From the NCBI GenBank assembly GCA_017457305.1, contig JAFTHP010000047.1, positions 1 to 48,770 on the forward strand: a stretch of DNA of 48,770 nucleotides, read 5' to 3'. The notes under the pieces are model-generated. The model saw only the letters and a program-made list of their open reading frames with translations. It ran no database searches and was not told the origin of the DNA. The position numbers and the translations under genes were made by a program. How positions within the stretch are numbered: the stretch's first letter is position 1; every line of letters begins with the position of its first letter. Below are positions 39,620 through 47,544 of the stretch, one piece after another. Source of the stretch: Clostridia bacterium (GTDB lineage: Bacteria > Bacillota > Clostridia > Christensenellales > CAG-314).

Positions 39620-40786
39620 ATGAAAAACAAGTATGTAGCAGTTTTGGATTTTGGTTCTAGCAAAATTACCTGCATGGCAGCATCAAAAGTTGCCGATAGC
39701 GGAGAGTTTTTAATAAGAGCCATTGGTCAAAGCGTATATAATGGATTTGATGATAACAATTGGTACGAACCAGATACAATTCGTGGTGCAATTAGGGATG
39801 CCATTACACAAGTAGAAAACAAGCTTAACACAGCCATTAAGGAAATCTACGTTGGTGTACCGGGAGTATTTTGTGCAGTTGCAACAGGCGAAGCTTCGCT
39901 AACCTTCCACTCCAAAAAGAAGATTGACAAAGATGACGTTGCCGAAATTATTAAAAAGGCCGATATCTTTGAAAACGTTGCAGAATTGATCCCACTTGGT
40001 GGCAAGCCAGTTTACTACGTATTGGACGGAGCAATCAAAACCTATGACCCAGTTGGCAATATTGCAAGCAAGTTGACCGGACTAGTATCTTTCTCATTTA
40101 TGAAGAGCACTTTCCGCAACAGCGTTGCTCCCATTTTGATGGAAAAGGGAATCACCAAGATTGTTTACGTTAACGGATGTGAAGCACAAGCTTCCTTTGT
40201 TACTCAATCTATGTTTGGCGCAGCAGGTCACGCAATTATACTTGATATTGGCCATATCACAACAAACGTAACACTTTGCGGTGGTAACGGCGTACTATTT
40301 GGCAAAACATTTGCTTTGGGTAGCGGATATCTTGCAAGTGACTTGTGTCAAGTTATTGGTTGCGACTTTAACTATGCGATGTCCATTTTGGAAAAAGTGA
40401 ATCTCAATTTGGAAATTCAAGAAGGGGATGCTTATTCCATCAACGGTCGTATGGTAGACGCAAAACGTACAAACGAAGTTATCAAGGCAAGAATTGGTCA
40501 AATTGCAGACTATATCATCAAGAGCTTTAACTACTGCAATATGCCTATCCCAAGCAATACTCCAATTGTATTGACTGGTGGCGGCTTGACATATTTGCGT
40601 GGTGGTGCTGATTGCCTTGCATCCTTCTTGGGCAAACAAATCAGAACTTACGAAAGCGTAAATCCACAAACAAGAAGAAACGAATATACTTCTACCTACG
40701 GTTTGTTGGCAGAAGCTGTAAAAGGAAATAAGAGCAAAGGCGGCGTGCTGTCCTTTTTTAAAAGAAGATTTAAAGGAGATAAATAA
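39620..40786 (+). CDS. ftsA: cell division protein FtsA
   Basis: 388 residues, actin-like: VLDFGSSKITCMAA (phosphate 1), HAIILDIGHITTNVTLC (phosphate 2), IVLTGGGLTYLRG (adenosine). The C-terminus GGVLSFFKRRF is a basic amphipathic helix, the membrane-targeting sequence of FtsA. It anchors FtsZ filaments to the membrane. GAGG lies before ATG; the stop TAA shares its last A with the ftsZ ATG. Confidence 0.95.
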   Translation: MKNKYVAVLDFGSSKITCMAASKVADSGEFLIRAIGQSVYNGFDDNNWYEPDTIRGAIRDAITQVENKLNTAIKEIYVGVPGVFCAVATGEASLTFHSKKKIDKDDVAEIIKKADIFENVAELIPLGGKPVYYVLDGAIKTYDPVGNIASKLTGLVSFSFMKSTFRNSVAPILMEKGITKIVYVNGCEAQASFVTQSMFGAAGHAIILDIGHITTNVTLCGGNGVLFGKTFALGSGYLASDLCQVIGCDFNYAMSILEKVNLNLEIQEGDAYSINGRMVDAKRTNEVIKARIGQIADYIIKSFNYCNMPIPSNTPIVLTGGGLTYLRGGADCLASFLGKQIRTYESVNPQTRRNEYTSTYGLLAEAVKGNKSKGGVLSFFKRRFKGDK

Positions 40787-41970
40787 TGGATTACACAAAT
40801 AACGGCAGTGTTGCCAAAATTATGATTGTAGGTGTAGGCGGTGGCGGCGGAAACGCAGTAAATGCTATGATGAAAGCTGGCGTAAACAACGTAGATTTTT
40901 TGGTTCTTAACACCGACCAACAAGCTTTGTCTAAGATTACTTGCAGAACAATGGCTATTGGCGAAAAATTGACAAAGGGTCTTGGTGCTGGTGCCAATCC
41001 AGAAGTTGGTAAAGCTGCTGCATTGGAAAGTAAAGATCAAATTCAACAAATGCTTCAAGGCGTAGACTTGTTGTTTATTGCTGCTGGTATGGGTGGCGGA
41101 ACAGGTACAGGTGCTGCTCCAGTTGTTGCACAAATCGCCAAGGAATTAGAGATTCTTACTGTTGCGGTTGTTACAAAGCCCTTCAACTTTGAAGGAACTC
41201 GTCGCATGAAAAATGCCGAAGCAGGTATTGAAAATCTCAAAGGTAACGTAGATAGTTTGGTTATTGTTCAAAATGAAAAATTGAACCGTGACAAAAACTT
41301 CTCCATTATGGATGCATTTGCAAAAGCAGACGAAATTTTGCTACAAGGTATCCGCGGTATTACCGAAATTGTTGTACAAGACGGTCGTATCAACCTTGAC
41401 CTTGCAGACGTTAAGTGCGTAATGCGCAATAGCGGTATGGCTCACATGGGTATTGGCGAAGGCAAGGGCAAAAACAAGACTATCGATGCTATCCGCAAGG
41501 CAGTTTACTCTCCACTTTTGGAAACAACAATCCAAGGTGCTTCCAGCCTTATTGTTAACTTCCGCGGTGGTGAAGATTTGACATTGGACGAAGTTACAAC
41601 TGGTGTTGACCTTGTTAGACAAGTTATTTCACCCGAAGCTAACGTATTGTTTGGTGTAGGCTTTGACGAAGCATTGAAGGACGAAGTTCAAGTTACTCTT
41701 ATTGCTACAGGCTTTAGCGGTGGCAATGACGAAAGCGCATCTTTCTTCAGTAGCGAAGCAGCAACAAGAGTTGCAGCCACAACAATTCAACGTCAAAATG
41801 TAACATCCAATCCAGTTGCTCCTCAACCACAAGGCGGATTTGGTGCCCCAGTTCAACAACCTGCACAACCTGCAGCATTTGGTCAACCAACTTCTCCAGC
41901 TCCTGTTAACGGAACTATTTCTGTAGAAGAAGACCCAAGCATTCCTCCATTTTTGAGAAGAATGAAGTAG
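40786..41970 (+). CDS. ftsZ: cell division protein FtsZ
   Basis: 394 residues. Tubulin signature GGGTGTG, N-terminal [11 protein letters not shown], the synergy-type loop NLDLADVK for GTP hydrolysis, a variable Pro/Gln/Ala linker, and the C-terminal peptide [12 protein letters not shown] that binds FtsA. AAAGGAG precedes ATG 40786. It forms the division ring. asnS starts 20 bases later without a terminator. Confidence 0.98.
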   Translation: MDYTNNGSVAKIMIVGVGGGGGNAVNAMMKAGVNNVDFLVLNTDQQALSKITCRTMAIGEKLTKGLGAGANPEVGKAAALESKDQIQQMLQGVDLLFIAAGMGGGTGTGAAPVVAQIAKELEILTVAVVTKPFNFEGTRRMKNAEAGIENLKGNVDSLVIVQNEKLNRDKNFSIMDAFAKADEILLQGIRGITEIVVQDGRINLDLADVKCVMRNSGMAHMGIGEGKGKNKTIDAIRKAVYSPLLETTIQGASSLIVNFRGGEDLTLDEVTTGVDLVRQVISPEANVLFGVGFDEALKDEVQVTLIATGFSGGNDESASFFSSEAATRVAATTIQRQNVTSNPVAPQPQGGFGAPVQQPAQPAAFGQPTSPAPVNGTISVEEDPSIPPFLRRMK

Positions 41971-41990
41971 TTTATTATTTGGAAAAAATT

Positions 41991-43385
41991 ATGGAAAGAA
42001 TTGTACTAAAAGATTTGTTTGTAAACAGTGCTAAATATGCCGACCAACAAATTACCGTTTGTGGTTGGGCAAGAACAATTCGCGATAGCAAAGTATTTGG
42101 CTTTATCGAATTGAACGACGGCAGCTGTTTTAAAAGTGTTCAAATTGTCTTTGAACAAGATAAAATTGATAACTTTGATGAAATTGCAAAGTTGAACGTT
42201 GGTAGTGCATTGGTTGTTACCGGTGTGTTTGTTCTTACGCCCGAAAACAAGCAACCATTTGAAATTAAGGCTACCAAGATTGAAGTGGAAGGTAGATCTA
42301 CTCCAGACTATCCATTGCAAAAAAAGCGTCACTCTGTAGAATTTTTGCGCGAAATTGCACACCTCAGACCAAGAACTAACCTAATTTCTGCAACAATGCG
42401 AGTAAGAAGTGAAGCGGCTTTTGCTATTCACAGCTTCTTCAACCAAAATGGTTTTGTATATGTTCACACACCTTTGATTACTGCTAGTGACTGCGAAGGT
42501 GCTGGTGAAATGTTCAAGGTTACAACACTAGATATGAACAACCCCCCAAGAAGGGAAGATGGTAGTGTTGACTTTAGCAAGGACTTTTTTGGTAAGGGCG
42601 CTAACTTGACAGTATCTGGCCAACTCAATGCCGAAACATATGCAATGGCATTTGGCAAAGTTTACACATTTGGGCCAACTTTCCGCGCTGAAAAATCCAA
42701 TACATTGCGTCACGCAGCAGAGTTTTGGATGATTGAGCCAGAAATTGCTTTTGCCGATTTGGCGGACGATATGCAACTTGCAGAAGATATGATCAAGTAC
42801 GTTATCAATCACGTTATGGCAGTATGCAAGGACGAAATTGAGTTCTTCAATAACTTTGTAGATAAAGGTCTAAAGGAACGCCTTACAAAGCTTGCTAATG
42901 CTCGTTTTGAACGTATGACATACACCAAGGCAATTGAGCTACTAGAGCCACACAACGATATTTTTGAATTCCCAGTAAGTTGGGGTTGCGATATTGCTAC
43001 CGAGCACGAACGTTTCCTTACCGAAAAGATTGTTGGCGGACCAGTATTCGTAACAGATTATCCAAAGGAAATCAAATCCTTCTATATGCGTTTAAATGAC
43101 GATGGAAAGACTGTTGCGGCTACAGATATGCTAGTTCCAGGTGTTGGCGAGCTTATTGGTGGTAGCCAACGTGAAGAACGTATGGATGTTTTGCTTGCTC
43201 GCATGGCAGAACTAAACCTAAATCCAGAAGATTACTGGTGGTATTTGGAACTTCGCAAATATGGCGGAACTAAACACGCCGGTTTTGGTTTGGGATTTGA
43301 ACGTTTGGTAATGTACCTAACGGGTGTATCCAATATTCGTGATGTTTTGCCTTTCCCAAGAACGGTTGGCAATGCCCAATTCTAA
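41991..43385 (+). CDS. asnS: asparaginyl-tRNA synthetase
   Basis: 464 residues, class II. The N-terminal OB-fold ([23 protein letters not shown]) is followed by the catalytic core with motif 2 ([25 protein letters not shown]) pattern and motif 3 ([27 protein letters not shown]). The asparaginyl rather than aspartyl type is shown by [17 protein letters not shown]. The ribosome site is weak (GGA), and no promoter is seen after ftsZ, so it is probably expressed as the last gene of the ftsQAZ message. ATG 41991 is preferred to TTG 41979. Confidence 0.95.
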   Translation: MERIVLKDLFVNSAKYADQQITVCGWARTIRDSKVFGFIELNDGSCFKSVQIVFEQDKIDNFDEIAKLNVGSALVVTGVFVLTPENKQPFEIKATKIEVEGRSTPDYPLQKKRHSVEFLREIAHLRPRTNLISATMRVRSEAAFAIHSFFNQNGFVYVHTPLITASDCEGAGEMFKVTTLDMNNPPRREDGSVDFSKDFFGKGANLTVSGQLNAETYAMAFGKVYTFGPTFRAEKSNTLRHAAEFWMIEPEIAFADLADDMQLAEDMIKYVINHVMAVCKDEIEFFNNFVDKGLKERLTKLANARFERMTYTKAIELLEPHNDIFEFPVSWGCDIATEHERFLTEKIVGGPVFVTDYPKEIKSFYMRLNDDGKTVAATDMLVPGVGELIGGSQREERMDVLLARMAELNLNPEDYWWYLELRKYGGTKHAGFGLGFERLVMYLTGVSNIRDVLPFPRTVGNAQF

Positions 43386-43404
43386 TAAGTTTTATACAAA
43401 ATAT

Positions 43405-43441
43405 AGTGCCACAATCTAGGTATAATTGTGGCACTTTTTTA
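43405..43441 (+). terminator. intrinsic terminator after asnS
   Basis: 11-base perfect stem AGTGCCACAAT/ATTGTGGCACT, 9-base loop, T-run. Confidence 0.9.
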
Positions 43442-43473
43442 TTGCTTATTTTTACTATTTAGCAAATACTTTT

Positions 43474-43502
43474 TTTACTTTTATTTTGATGTAAGGTATA
43501 TA
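43474..43502 (+). promoter_or_regulatory. possible promoter of the small gene at 43545
   Basis: TTTACT, 17-base spacer, TATATA. Confidence 0.5.
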
Positions 43503-43544
43503 TTTTGCAACTTTGGATCAATACTATTAGCAGGAGGTAGCAAA

Positions 43545-43724
43545 ATGAAATCTACTAAAAATTGTAACGGAACAAAATGCAAAACAACAAAGAGTAAGAG
43601 TAGCAAAAACAAGGCTAACAAGAACTCTCAAGAAAGCACAACAGACCCTGACGGGAGTTACACTGGTAACCCTGTAGGATGGGGAAAGTACGAAATGCCC
43701 GTACAAGATGCGGACGATTTGTAA
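43545..43724 (+). CDS. small basic-acidic conserved protein ending in PVQDADDL
   Basis: 59 residues. The first half is Lys/Ser/Asn/Thr-rich with two Cys (NCNGTKC) and likely disordered; the second half holds DPDGSYTGNP and ends in EMPVQDADDL. Similar endings (DPxGSYTG..., PVQDADDL) occur, from memory, in tiny proteins of many Clostridia, without a known function. AGGAGG is 7 bases before ATG 43545; the longer frame from 43428 starts in the asnS terminator. A terminator follows directly. Confidence 0.65.
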   Translation: MKSTKNCNGTKCKTTKSKSSKNKANKNSQESTTDPDGSYTGNPVGWGKYEMPVQDADDL

Positions 43725-43728
43725 AAAA

Positions 43729-43760
43729 AGAGGTAACCACAGTAGTGGCTACCTTTTTTT
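43729..43760. terminator. bidirectional terminator between two small convergent genes
   Basis: AGGTAACCAC/GTGGCTACCT with one mismatch, A-run left and T-run right; the minus-strand gene ends inside the stem. Confidence 0.78.
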
Positions 43761-43967
43761 ATGTGGTGGAATATTAAAGTCTATACTAAAGTGTGTGCCA
43801 CAACAATCTGTTCGTACTGTAAACTTAGTATTTGGGGTACACATGTCATATTGACAGTAGCAGGGCGGTTGTGGTGGCTTTTGCGGTGGGCGAGGTTTTC
43901 TCGTTTGACAAATTGTGTTTAGATAAGTTTGTTGATTGACAAACCTATCCTTGTTGCAGCAACTCAT
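43749..43967 (-). CDS. small Cys- and Pro-rich protein
   Basis: 72 residues. MSCCNKDRFVNQQTYLNTIC is followed by a proline-rich stretch (RPPQKPPQPPCYCQYDMC) and a short beta-like tail with DCCGTHFSIDF. Eight Cys in all, no signal peptide. GGGAG lies 5-6 bases before the ATG, which supports a real gene. Small Cys-rich proteins without signal are frequent in spore coats, but nothing here proves that. Function unknown. Confidence 0.55.
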   Translation of the reverse strand: MSCCNKDRFVNQQTYLNTICQTRKPRPPQKPPQPPCYCQYDMCTPNTKFTVRTDCCGTHFSIDFNIPPHKKR

Positions 43968-44083
43968 AAAATACTCCCTTATTATTGTAAGATAAATATA
44001 ACATTACTATTAACATATTTAAACGAATTGACCTTCAAAGGGTGGTGTATAGTATGCCAAAGTGACTTTTTTTGTCAAAATGC

Positions 44084-44112
44084 TTGTAAAGTTAACGGAT
44101 ATGTACTATAAT
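44084..44112 (+). promoter_or_regulatory. SigA-type promoter of acpP
   Basis: TTGTAA, 17-base spacer, perfect TATAAT, 28 bases before ATG. Confidence 0.8.
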
Positions 44113-44140
44113 ATCATTATCAAAAAGGGAGGTAAATAAA

Positions 44141-44374
44141 ATGGTATTTGAAAAGGTACAAACACTTCTTGCAGAAGCTCTTAACATTGATGATCCTAAA
44201 TCTATCACTATGGAATCTAATATTGTTCAAGATTTGGAAGCAGACAGCCTTGATATGGTAGAATTGCTTATGTCCTTGGAAGATGAATTTGGTGTATCCG
44301 TTCCAGATGATATGGCTAACGAACTAGTAACAGTTAGCGCAATTGTTAATTTTATTGAATCTCAAGGAAAATAG
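44141..44374 (+). CDS. acpP: acyl carrier protein
   Basis: 77 residues, acidic four-helix protein with the phosphopantetheine attachment Ser in ADSLDMVELLM. It carries growing acyl chains in fatty acid synthesis. GGGAGG stands 7 bases before ATG. It is a single-gene unit here (own promoter and terminator), apart from the fab genes with which acpP often travels. Confidence 0.96.
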   Translation: MVFEKVQTLLAEALNIDDPKSITMESNIVQDLEADSLDMVELLMSLEDEFGVSVPDDMANELVTVSAIVNFIESQGK

Positions 44375-44394
44375 TTTAAGTTATACATATAGAG

Positions 44395-44428
44395 AAGGAA
44401 AGCAAACTTTGCTTTCCTTTTTTTTGTT
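44395..44428 (+). terminator. intrinsic terminator after acpP
   Basis: AAGGAAAGCAAA/TTTGCTTTCCTT stem around a single C (the real loop is wider), then T-run. Confidence 0.88.
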
Positions 44429-44475
44429 GCTTTTTGCAAAAAGATGTAACTAGGCAATAATTAACTGGATTTTGG

Positions 44476-44483
44476 CATAAAAT
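44476..44483 (+). promoter_or_regulatory. SigE-like -10 element directly before ytxC
   Basis: CATAAAAT differs at one place from CATACAMT and ends 6 bases before ATG 44490. A partial -35 (CAATAAT, 5 of 7 to KMATATT) lies 14 bases upstream. Confidence 0.42.
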
Positions 44484-44489
44484 AACACT

Positions 44490-45242
44490 ATGTACGAAGC
44501 TACCATTAGCATACCCACCAAGTATAACTATTTGCTACATCACATTGAAAACCGTATTTCTCCCTTTTGCAAGCAAGTGGGAGGGTTATCTATTATGCAC
44601 GAAGACAACTATCGAAGATACTATTCTATTGCTTGTTGTGATATTTATGCTTCAATGGTAAAACGCATGGCGGTTGGTAGTGTGTCGGAAGTGCTGTGTG
44701 TGGGTTACAAAAACATTTTTTTGCGCGATTTGTTGGAAGTTAGCAATCAAGATTTCTACACCGATGTGCTCATTAACACAATGTGTCTATTTGATAGTAA
44801 GCAGGATAAGATTTTTGTTTCAAAGATGATTGATATTACTCAACCAATCTTTTTAGATGGATACTATCATTTCAAGATGCAAGACATAAAAGAAAAGTGG
44901 AAAGATATTTGCAAGCTTGTAGAAGAAAACTATTTTATCGTAGGGGATACAGAACTAACATTGGAGTTTTTGCAGTATTTGTTGCAATCCATTGATAATC
45001 GCTGCAAGCGCTTGTCGGTACTGATGGAAAAGGATGCTTTCTACTTGTTCGGAACGGATAACAAAGCTATTCGGCCAGTGCATTGTATTGCCAAAAACAA
45101 TGTGATAGAACAGGATGCAATGCAAAATATTTTGTATCTTAATCCGCAAAAGGTTGTAGTGTACTGCAAGCAAAGGCCAAGTGATGAGTTTGTGTATATG
45201 ACGGAAAAACTTTTTGACACTTCCTTTGTGGTAAAAGAATAG
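44490..45242 (+). CDS. ytxC: putative sporulation protein YtxC
   Basis: 250 residues. It resembles the YtxC family (usually about 280 residues), mainly through length, the LLE...DFYTDVLIN and DGYYHFKMQDIKEKW segments, and above all its place directly before thrS, the conserved order in Bacillus and Clostridium. YtxC is linked to sporulation by gene distribution; its biochemical role is unknown. No ribosome site precedes ATG 44490 and a SigE-like -10 sits 6 bases upstream, the same arrangement as in yqfC. No clear terminator follows before the thrS promoter. Confidence 0.7.
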   Translation: MYEATISIPTKYNYLLHHIENRISPFCKQVGGLSIMHEDNYRRYYSIACCDIYASMVKRMAVGSVSEVLCVGYKNIFLRDLLEVSNQDFYTDVLINTMCLFDSKQDKIFVSKMIDITQPIFLDGYYHFKMQDIKEKWKDICKLVEENYFIVGDTELTLEFLQYLLQSIDNRCKRLSVLMEKDAFYLFGTDNKAIRPVHCIAKNNVIEQDAMQNILYLNPQKVVVYCKQRPSDEFVYMTEKLFDTSFVVKE

Positions 45243-45281
45243 ACAAAACTGTTAGATAAATTAAAAAATGAGTAAAAACAG

Positions 45282-45310
45282 TTGACATATTTTGCAAGCG
45301 ATACTAAAAT
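45282..45310 (+). promoter_or_regulatory. SigA-type promoter of the T-box/thrS unit
   Basis: TTGACA, 17-base spacer, TAAAAT. A second possibility is TTGCAA (45292) with TATAAT (45316), spacer 18. Confidence 0.8.
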
Positions 45311-45329
45311 TGTGTTATAATAAATATGT

Positions 45330-45552
45330 CAAAAAAACAACAAAGACACGTTTTGCAAGGGTAGTTTTACAGAGAGTGACAGATGGTGTGATTGTCGCAA
45401 ATGAATTTGCAAAATACCACTATGTTGGACACGCTTTTTGTGCTTGCGAAAAAGTACATTGTAAAGTGGGCAGTTGTTAACTGTCAATTAAGGTGGAACC
45501 ACGGAATTTATTTCGTCCTTACTAGCCGTTTGTGGCAAGTAAGGACTTTTTT
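45330..45552 (+). promoter_or_regulatory. T-box leader, threonine type
   Basis: Stem I region contains AGAGAGTGACAG and GGTGTGA. ACC and ACT (45416-45421), both Thr codons, follow each other in the expected specifier position. The T-box AAGGTGGAACCACGGA is at 45490-45505; its TGGA would pair with the UCCA end of uncharged tRNA-Thr. The terminator GTCCTTAC/GTAAGGAC plus T-run lies at 45515-45552. Uncharged tRNA-Thr should allow read-through into thrS. Confidence 0.9.
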
Positions 45553-45571
45553 ATTATTACAGGAGGCTTTT

Positions 45572-45955
45572 ATGTCAATTAATGTTATTTTGCCAGATGG
45601 AAGCGTAAAACAATTTGAACAACAAGTTACAGCTCTTCAAGTAGCTGAAAGTATTTCTGCGGGACTTGCACGTAATGCAGTTTGTGCAGAAGTTGATGGT
45701 GTACAAGTAGAACTTGCACACGTTATCGACAAGGACTGCAATTTTAAGGTATTCACCCTTAAAAACGAAGAAGGTTTGGCCGTTTTGCGCCACTCAACAG
45801 CGCACTTGATGGCTCAAGCTATCTCCCATATTTGGCCAAAGGCTAAGTTTGCTATTGGTCCTTCCATCAAGAACGGTTTTTACTACGATATTGACATGGA
45901 AGGTGGTGTAATCGTTCCAGAAGATTTGGAAAAAATCGAAGCAGAATGGCAATGA
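45572..45955 (+). CDS. thrS: threonyl-tRNA synthetase, N-terminal part (TGS and first half of the editing domain)
   Basis: 127 residues from ATG 45572 (AGGAGG five bases upstream) to TGA 45953-45955. It contains the TGS domain (INVILPDGSVKQFE) and the first half of the editing domain with the His pair in RHSTAHLMAQA, then PEDLEKIEAEW. In intact enzymes the sequence continues as ...EAEMAxIVKxDLPIVR. Here that continuation is in another frame, beginning exactly at the ATG in GAATGGCAATGA. One lost A (GAAATG to GAATG) explains it. So the gene is broken by a natural mutation or a sequence error, or two chains are made. Confidence 0.88.
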   Translation: MSINVILPDGSVKQFEQQVTALQVAESISAGLARNAVCAEVDGVQVELAHVIDKDCNFKVFTLKNEEGLAVLRHSTAHLMAQAISHIWPKAKFAIGPSIKNGFYYDIDMEGGVIVPEDLEKIEAEWQ

Positions 45956-47487
45956 TTGTAAAAATGGATTTGCCAATTGTTCGTCAAGAAATGAACAGAC
46001 TAGAAGCTATTGAATTTTTCCGTCAACGCGGCGATTTGTACAAGGTGGAAATTCTTTCCGAATTGGATAATGAAACAGTTAGCTTGTACAGCCAAGGAGA
46101 TTATGTAGACCTTTGCCGTGGACCACATATGTCTAGCACAGGAAAGCTCAAGGTGTTCAAGTTGACAAGTATTGCTGGTGCTTACTGGCGCGGAGATACA
46201 AAGAACAAGATGCTCACACGTGTGTACGGAACAGCATTTGAAAAGAAGGCTGAGCTTGACGAGTACATTATGCGCATGGAAGAAGCAAAGCGCCGCGACC
46301 ACCGCAAGCTTGGTAGAGAACTAGATTTGTTCGATATCTTTGAAGAAGGTCCTGGTTTTCCATTCTTCTTCCCCAAAGGAATGATTTTGCGCAACAACTT
46401 GGAAGACTTTTGGAGAAGTGTTCACACAAAAGCTGGCTATCAAGAAGTTAAAACTCCTATCATCCTTAACCAAGCATTGTGGCATCGCAGCGGTCACTGG
46501 GATCACTACAAAGACAATATGTACATTGTAGATATCGATGACGAAGATTATGCCATCAAGCCAATGAACTGTCCAGGTGGAATGCTTGCATTTAAGCGTC
46601 AACCTCACAGCTACAGAGATTTGCCTATCCGTATGGCAGAGCTTGGACTTGTTCACCGTCACGAACTTAGTGGTGCATTGCACGGACTTATGCGTGTAAG
46701 ATGCTTTACTCAAGACGATGCTCACATCTTTATGATGCCAGAACAAATTGAAAGCGAAATCGAAGGCGTAGTTCGCTTGATTGATAGCGTTTACAGCGTA
46801 TTTGGCTTTAGCTACAAGTTGGAACTCTCTACTCGTCCAGAAAACAGCATGGGTAGCGATGAACAATGGGAAATGGCTACTGTAGCGCTCAAAAACGCAT
46901 TGGATAAGCTAGGCAAACAATACGAAATTAACGAAGGCGACGGCGCCTTCTACGGCCCCAAAATTGACTTCCACTTGGAAGACAGCATTGGTAGAACATG
47001 GCAATGCGGAACAATTCAACTTGACTTCCAAATGCCCGAACGTTTTGACTTGACATATGTTGGACAAGATGGCGAAAAACATCGTCCAGTAATGATTCAC
47101 CGTGTAGTTTTGGGAAGTATCGAACGCTTTATTGCAATCTTGACAGAGCACTACGCTGGAGCATTCCCATTGTGGCTTGCACCTGTACAAGTAAAGCTTG
47201 TTCCTATTTCCGAAAGTCAAGCTCCATATGCTCACGAAGTATGTGCTAAGCTTGTTCAAGCTGGTATCCGTGCAGAAGTGGACGATCGTAACGAAAAGAT
47301 GGGCTACCGTATTCGTGAGGCACAACTACAAAAGATTCCTTACATGCTTGTTCTTGGTGACAAGGAAAGGGAAGCTGGCGCAGTTGCTGTACGTAACCGC
47401 AAAAAGGGCGACCTAGGTGTTATGTCAACAGAAGATTTCATTGCAAAGATGTTGCAAGAAATTGCCGATAAATCAAATGATATGTAA
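45946..47487 (+). CDS. thrS: threonyl-tRNA synthetase, C-terminal part (rest of editing domain, catalytic and anticodon domains)
   Basis: 513 residues, overlapping the previous frame; starts at ATG 45946 or at ATG 45952, which forms ATGA with the upstream stop. It has the remaining editing residues (DLCRGPHMSSTG, Cys and His), class II motif 2 (RHELSGALHGLMRVRCFTQDDAH pattern), the zinc ligands (Cys in MNCPGG, His residues later), motif 3 (RVVLGSIERFIAILTEH) and the anticodon-binding domain. It is complete from the frame junction on. Together the two frames make a normal enzyme of about 640 residues. The first frame's stop overlapping an ATG would allow coupled re-initiation. Confidence 0.92.
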   Translation: MAMIVKMDLPIVRQEMNRLEAIEFFRQRGDLYKVEILSELDNETVSLYSQGDYVDLCRGPHMSSTGKLKVFKLTSIAGAYWRGDTKNKMLTRVYGTAFEKKAELDEYIMRMEEAKRRDHRKLGRELDLFDIFEEGPGFPFFFPKGMILRNNLEDFWRSVHTKAGYQEVKTPIILNQALWHRSGHWDHYKDNMYIVDIDDEDYAIKPMNCPGGMLAFKRQPHSYRDLPIRMAELGLVHRHELSGALHGLMRVRCFTQDDAHIFMMPEQIESEIEGVVRLIDSVYSVFGFSYKLELSTRPENSMGSDEQWEMATVALKNALDKLGKQYEINEGDGAFYGPKIDFHLEDSIGRTWQCGTIQLDFQMPERFDLTYVGQDGEKHRPVMIHRVVLGSIERFIAILTEHYAGAFPLWLAPVQVKLVPISESQAPYAHEVCAKLVQAGIRAEVDDRNEKMGYRIREAQLQKIPYMLVLGDKEREAGAVAVRNRKKGDLGVMSTEDFIAKMLQEIADKSNDM

Positions 47488-47492
47488 CAAAA

Positions 47493-47530
47493 AAAGACTG
47501 ACAGATTTGTTTCTGTCAGTCTTAATTTTT
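47493..47530. terminator. bidirectional terminator between thrS and the exchanger gene
   Basis: 11-base perfect stem AAGACTGACAG/CTGTCAGTCTT; the seven A on the left give the minus strand a strong T-run, while the plus side has a weaker AATTTTT. Confidence 0.83.
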
Positions 47531-47544
47531 ATTTATTGACTATA

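Noticed and set aside
43929-44111. 60-codon plus-strand frame before acpP
   Set aside because: It crosses the acpP promoter, has no ribosome site and overlaps the start of the better supported minus-strand gene.
45922-45934. Programmed -1 frameshifting in thrS at the run of six A
   Set aside because: Slippage there would replace conserved IEAE residues; the family match runs in frame 1 right up to GAA at the junction, so a missing base at the junction fits better.
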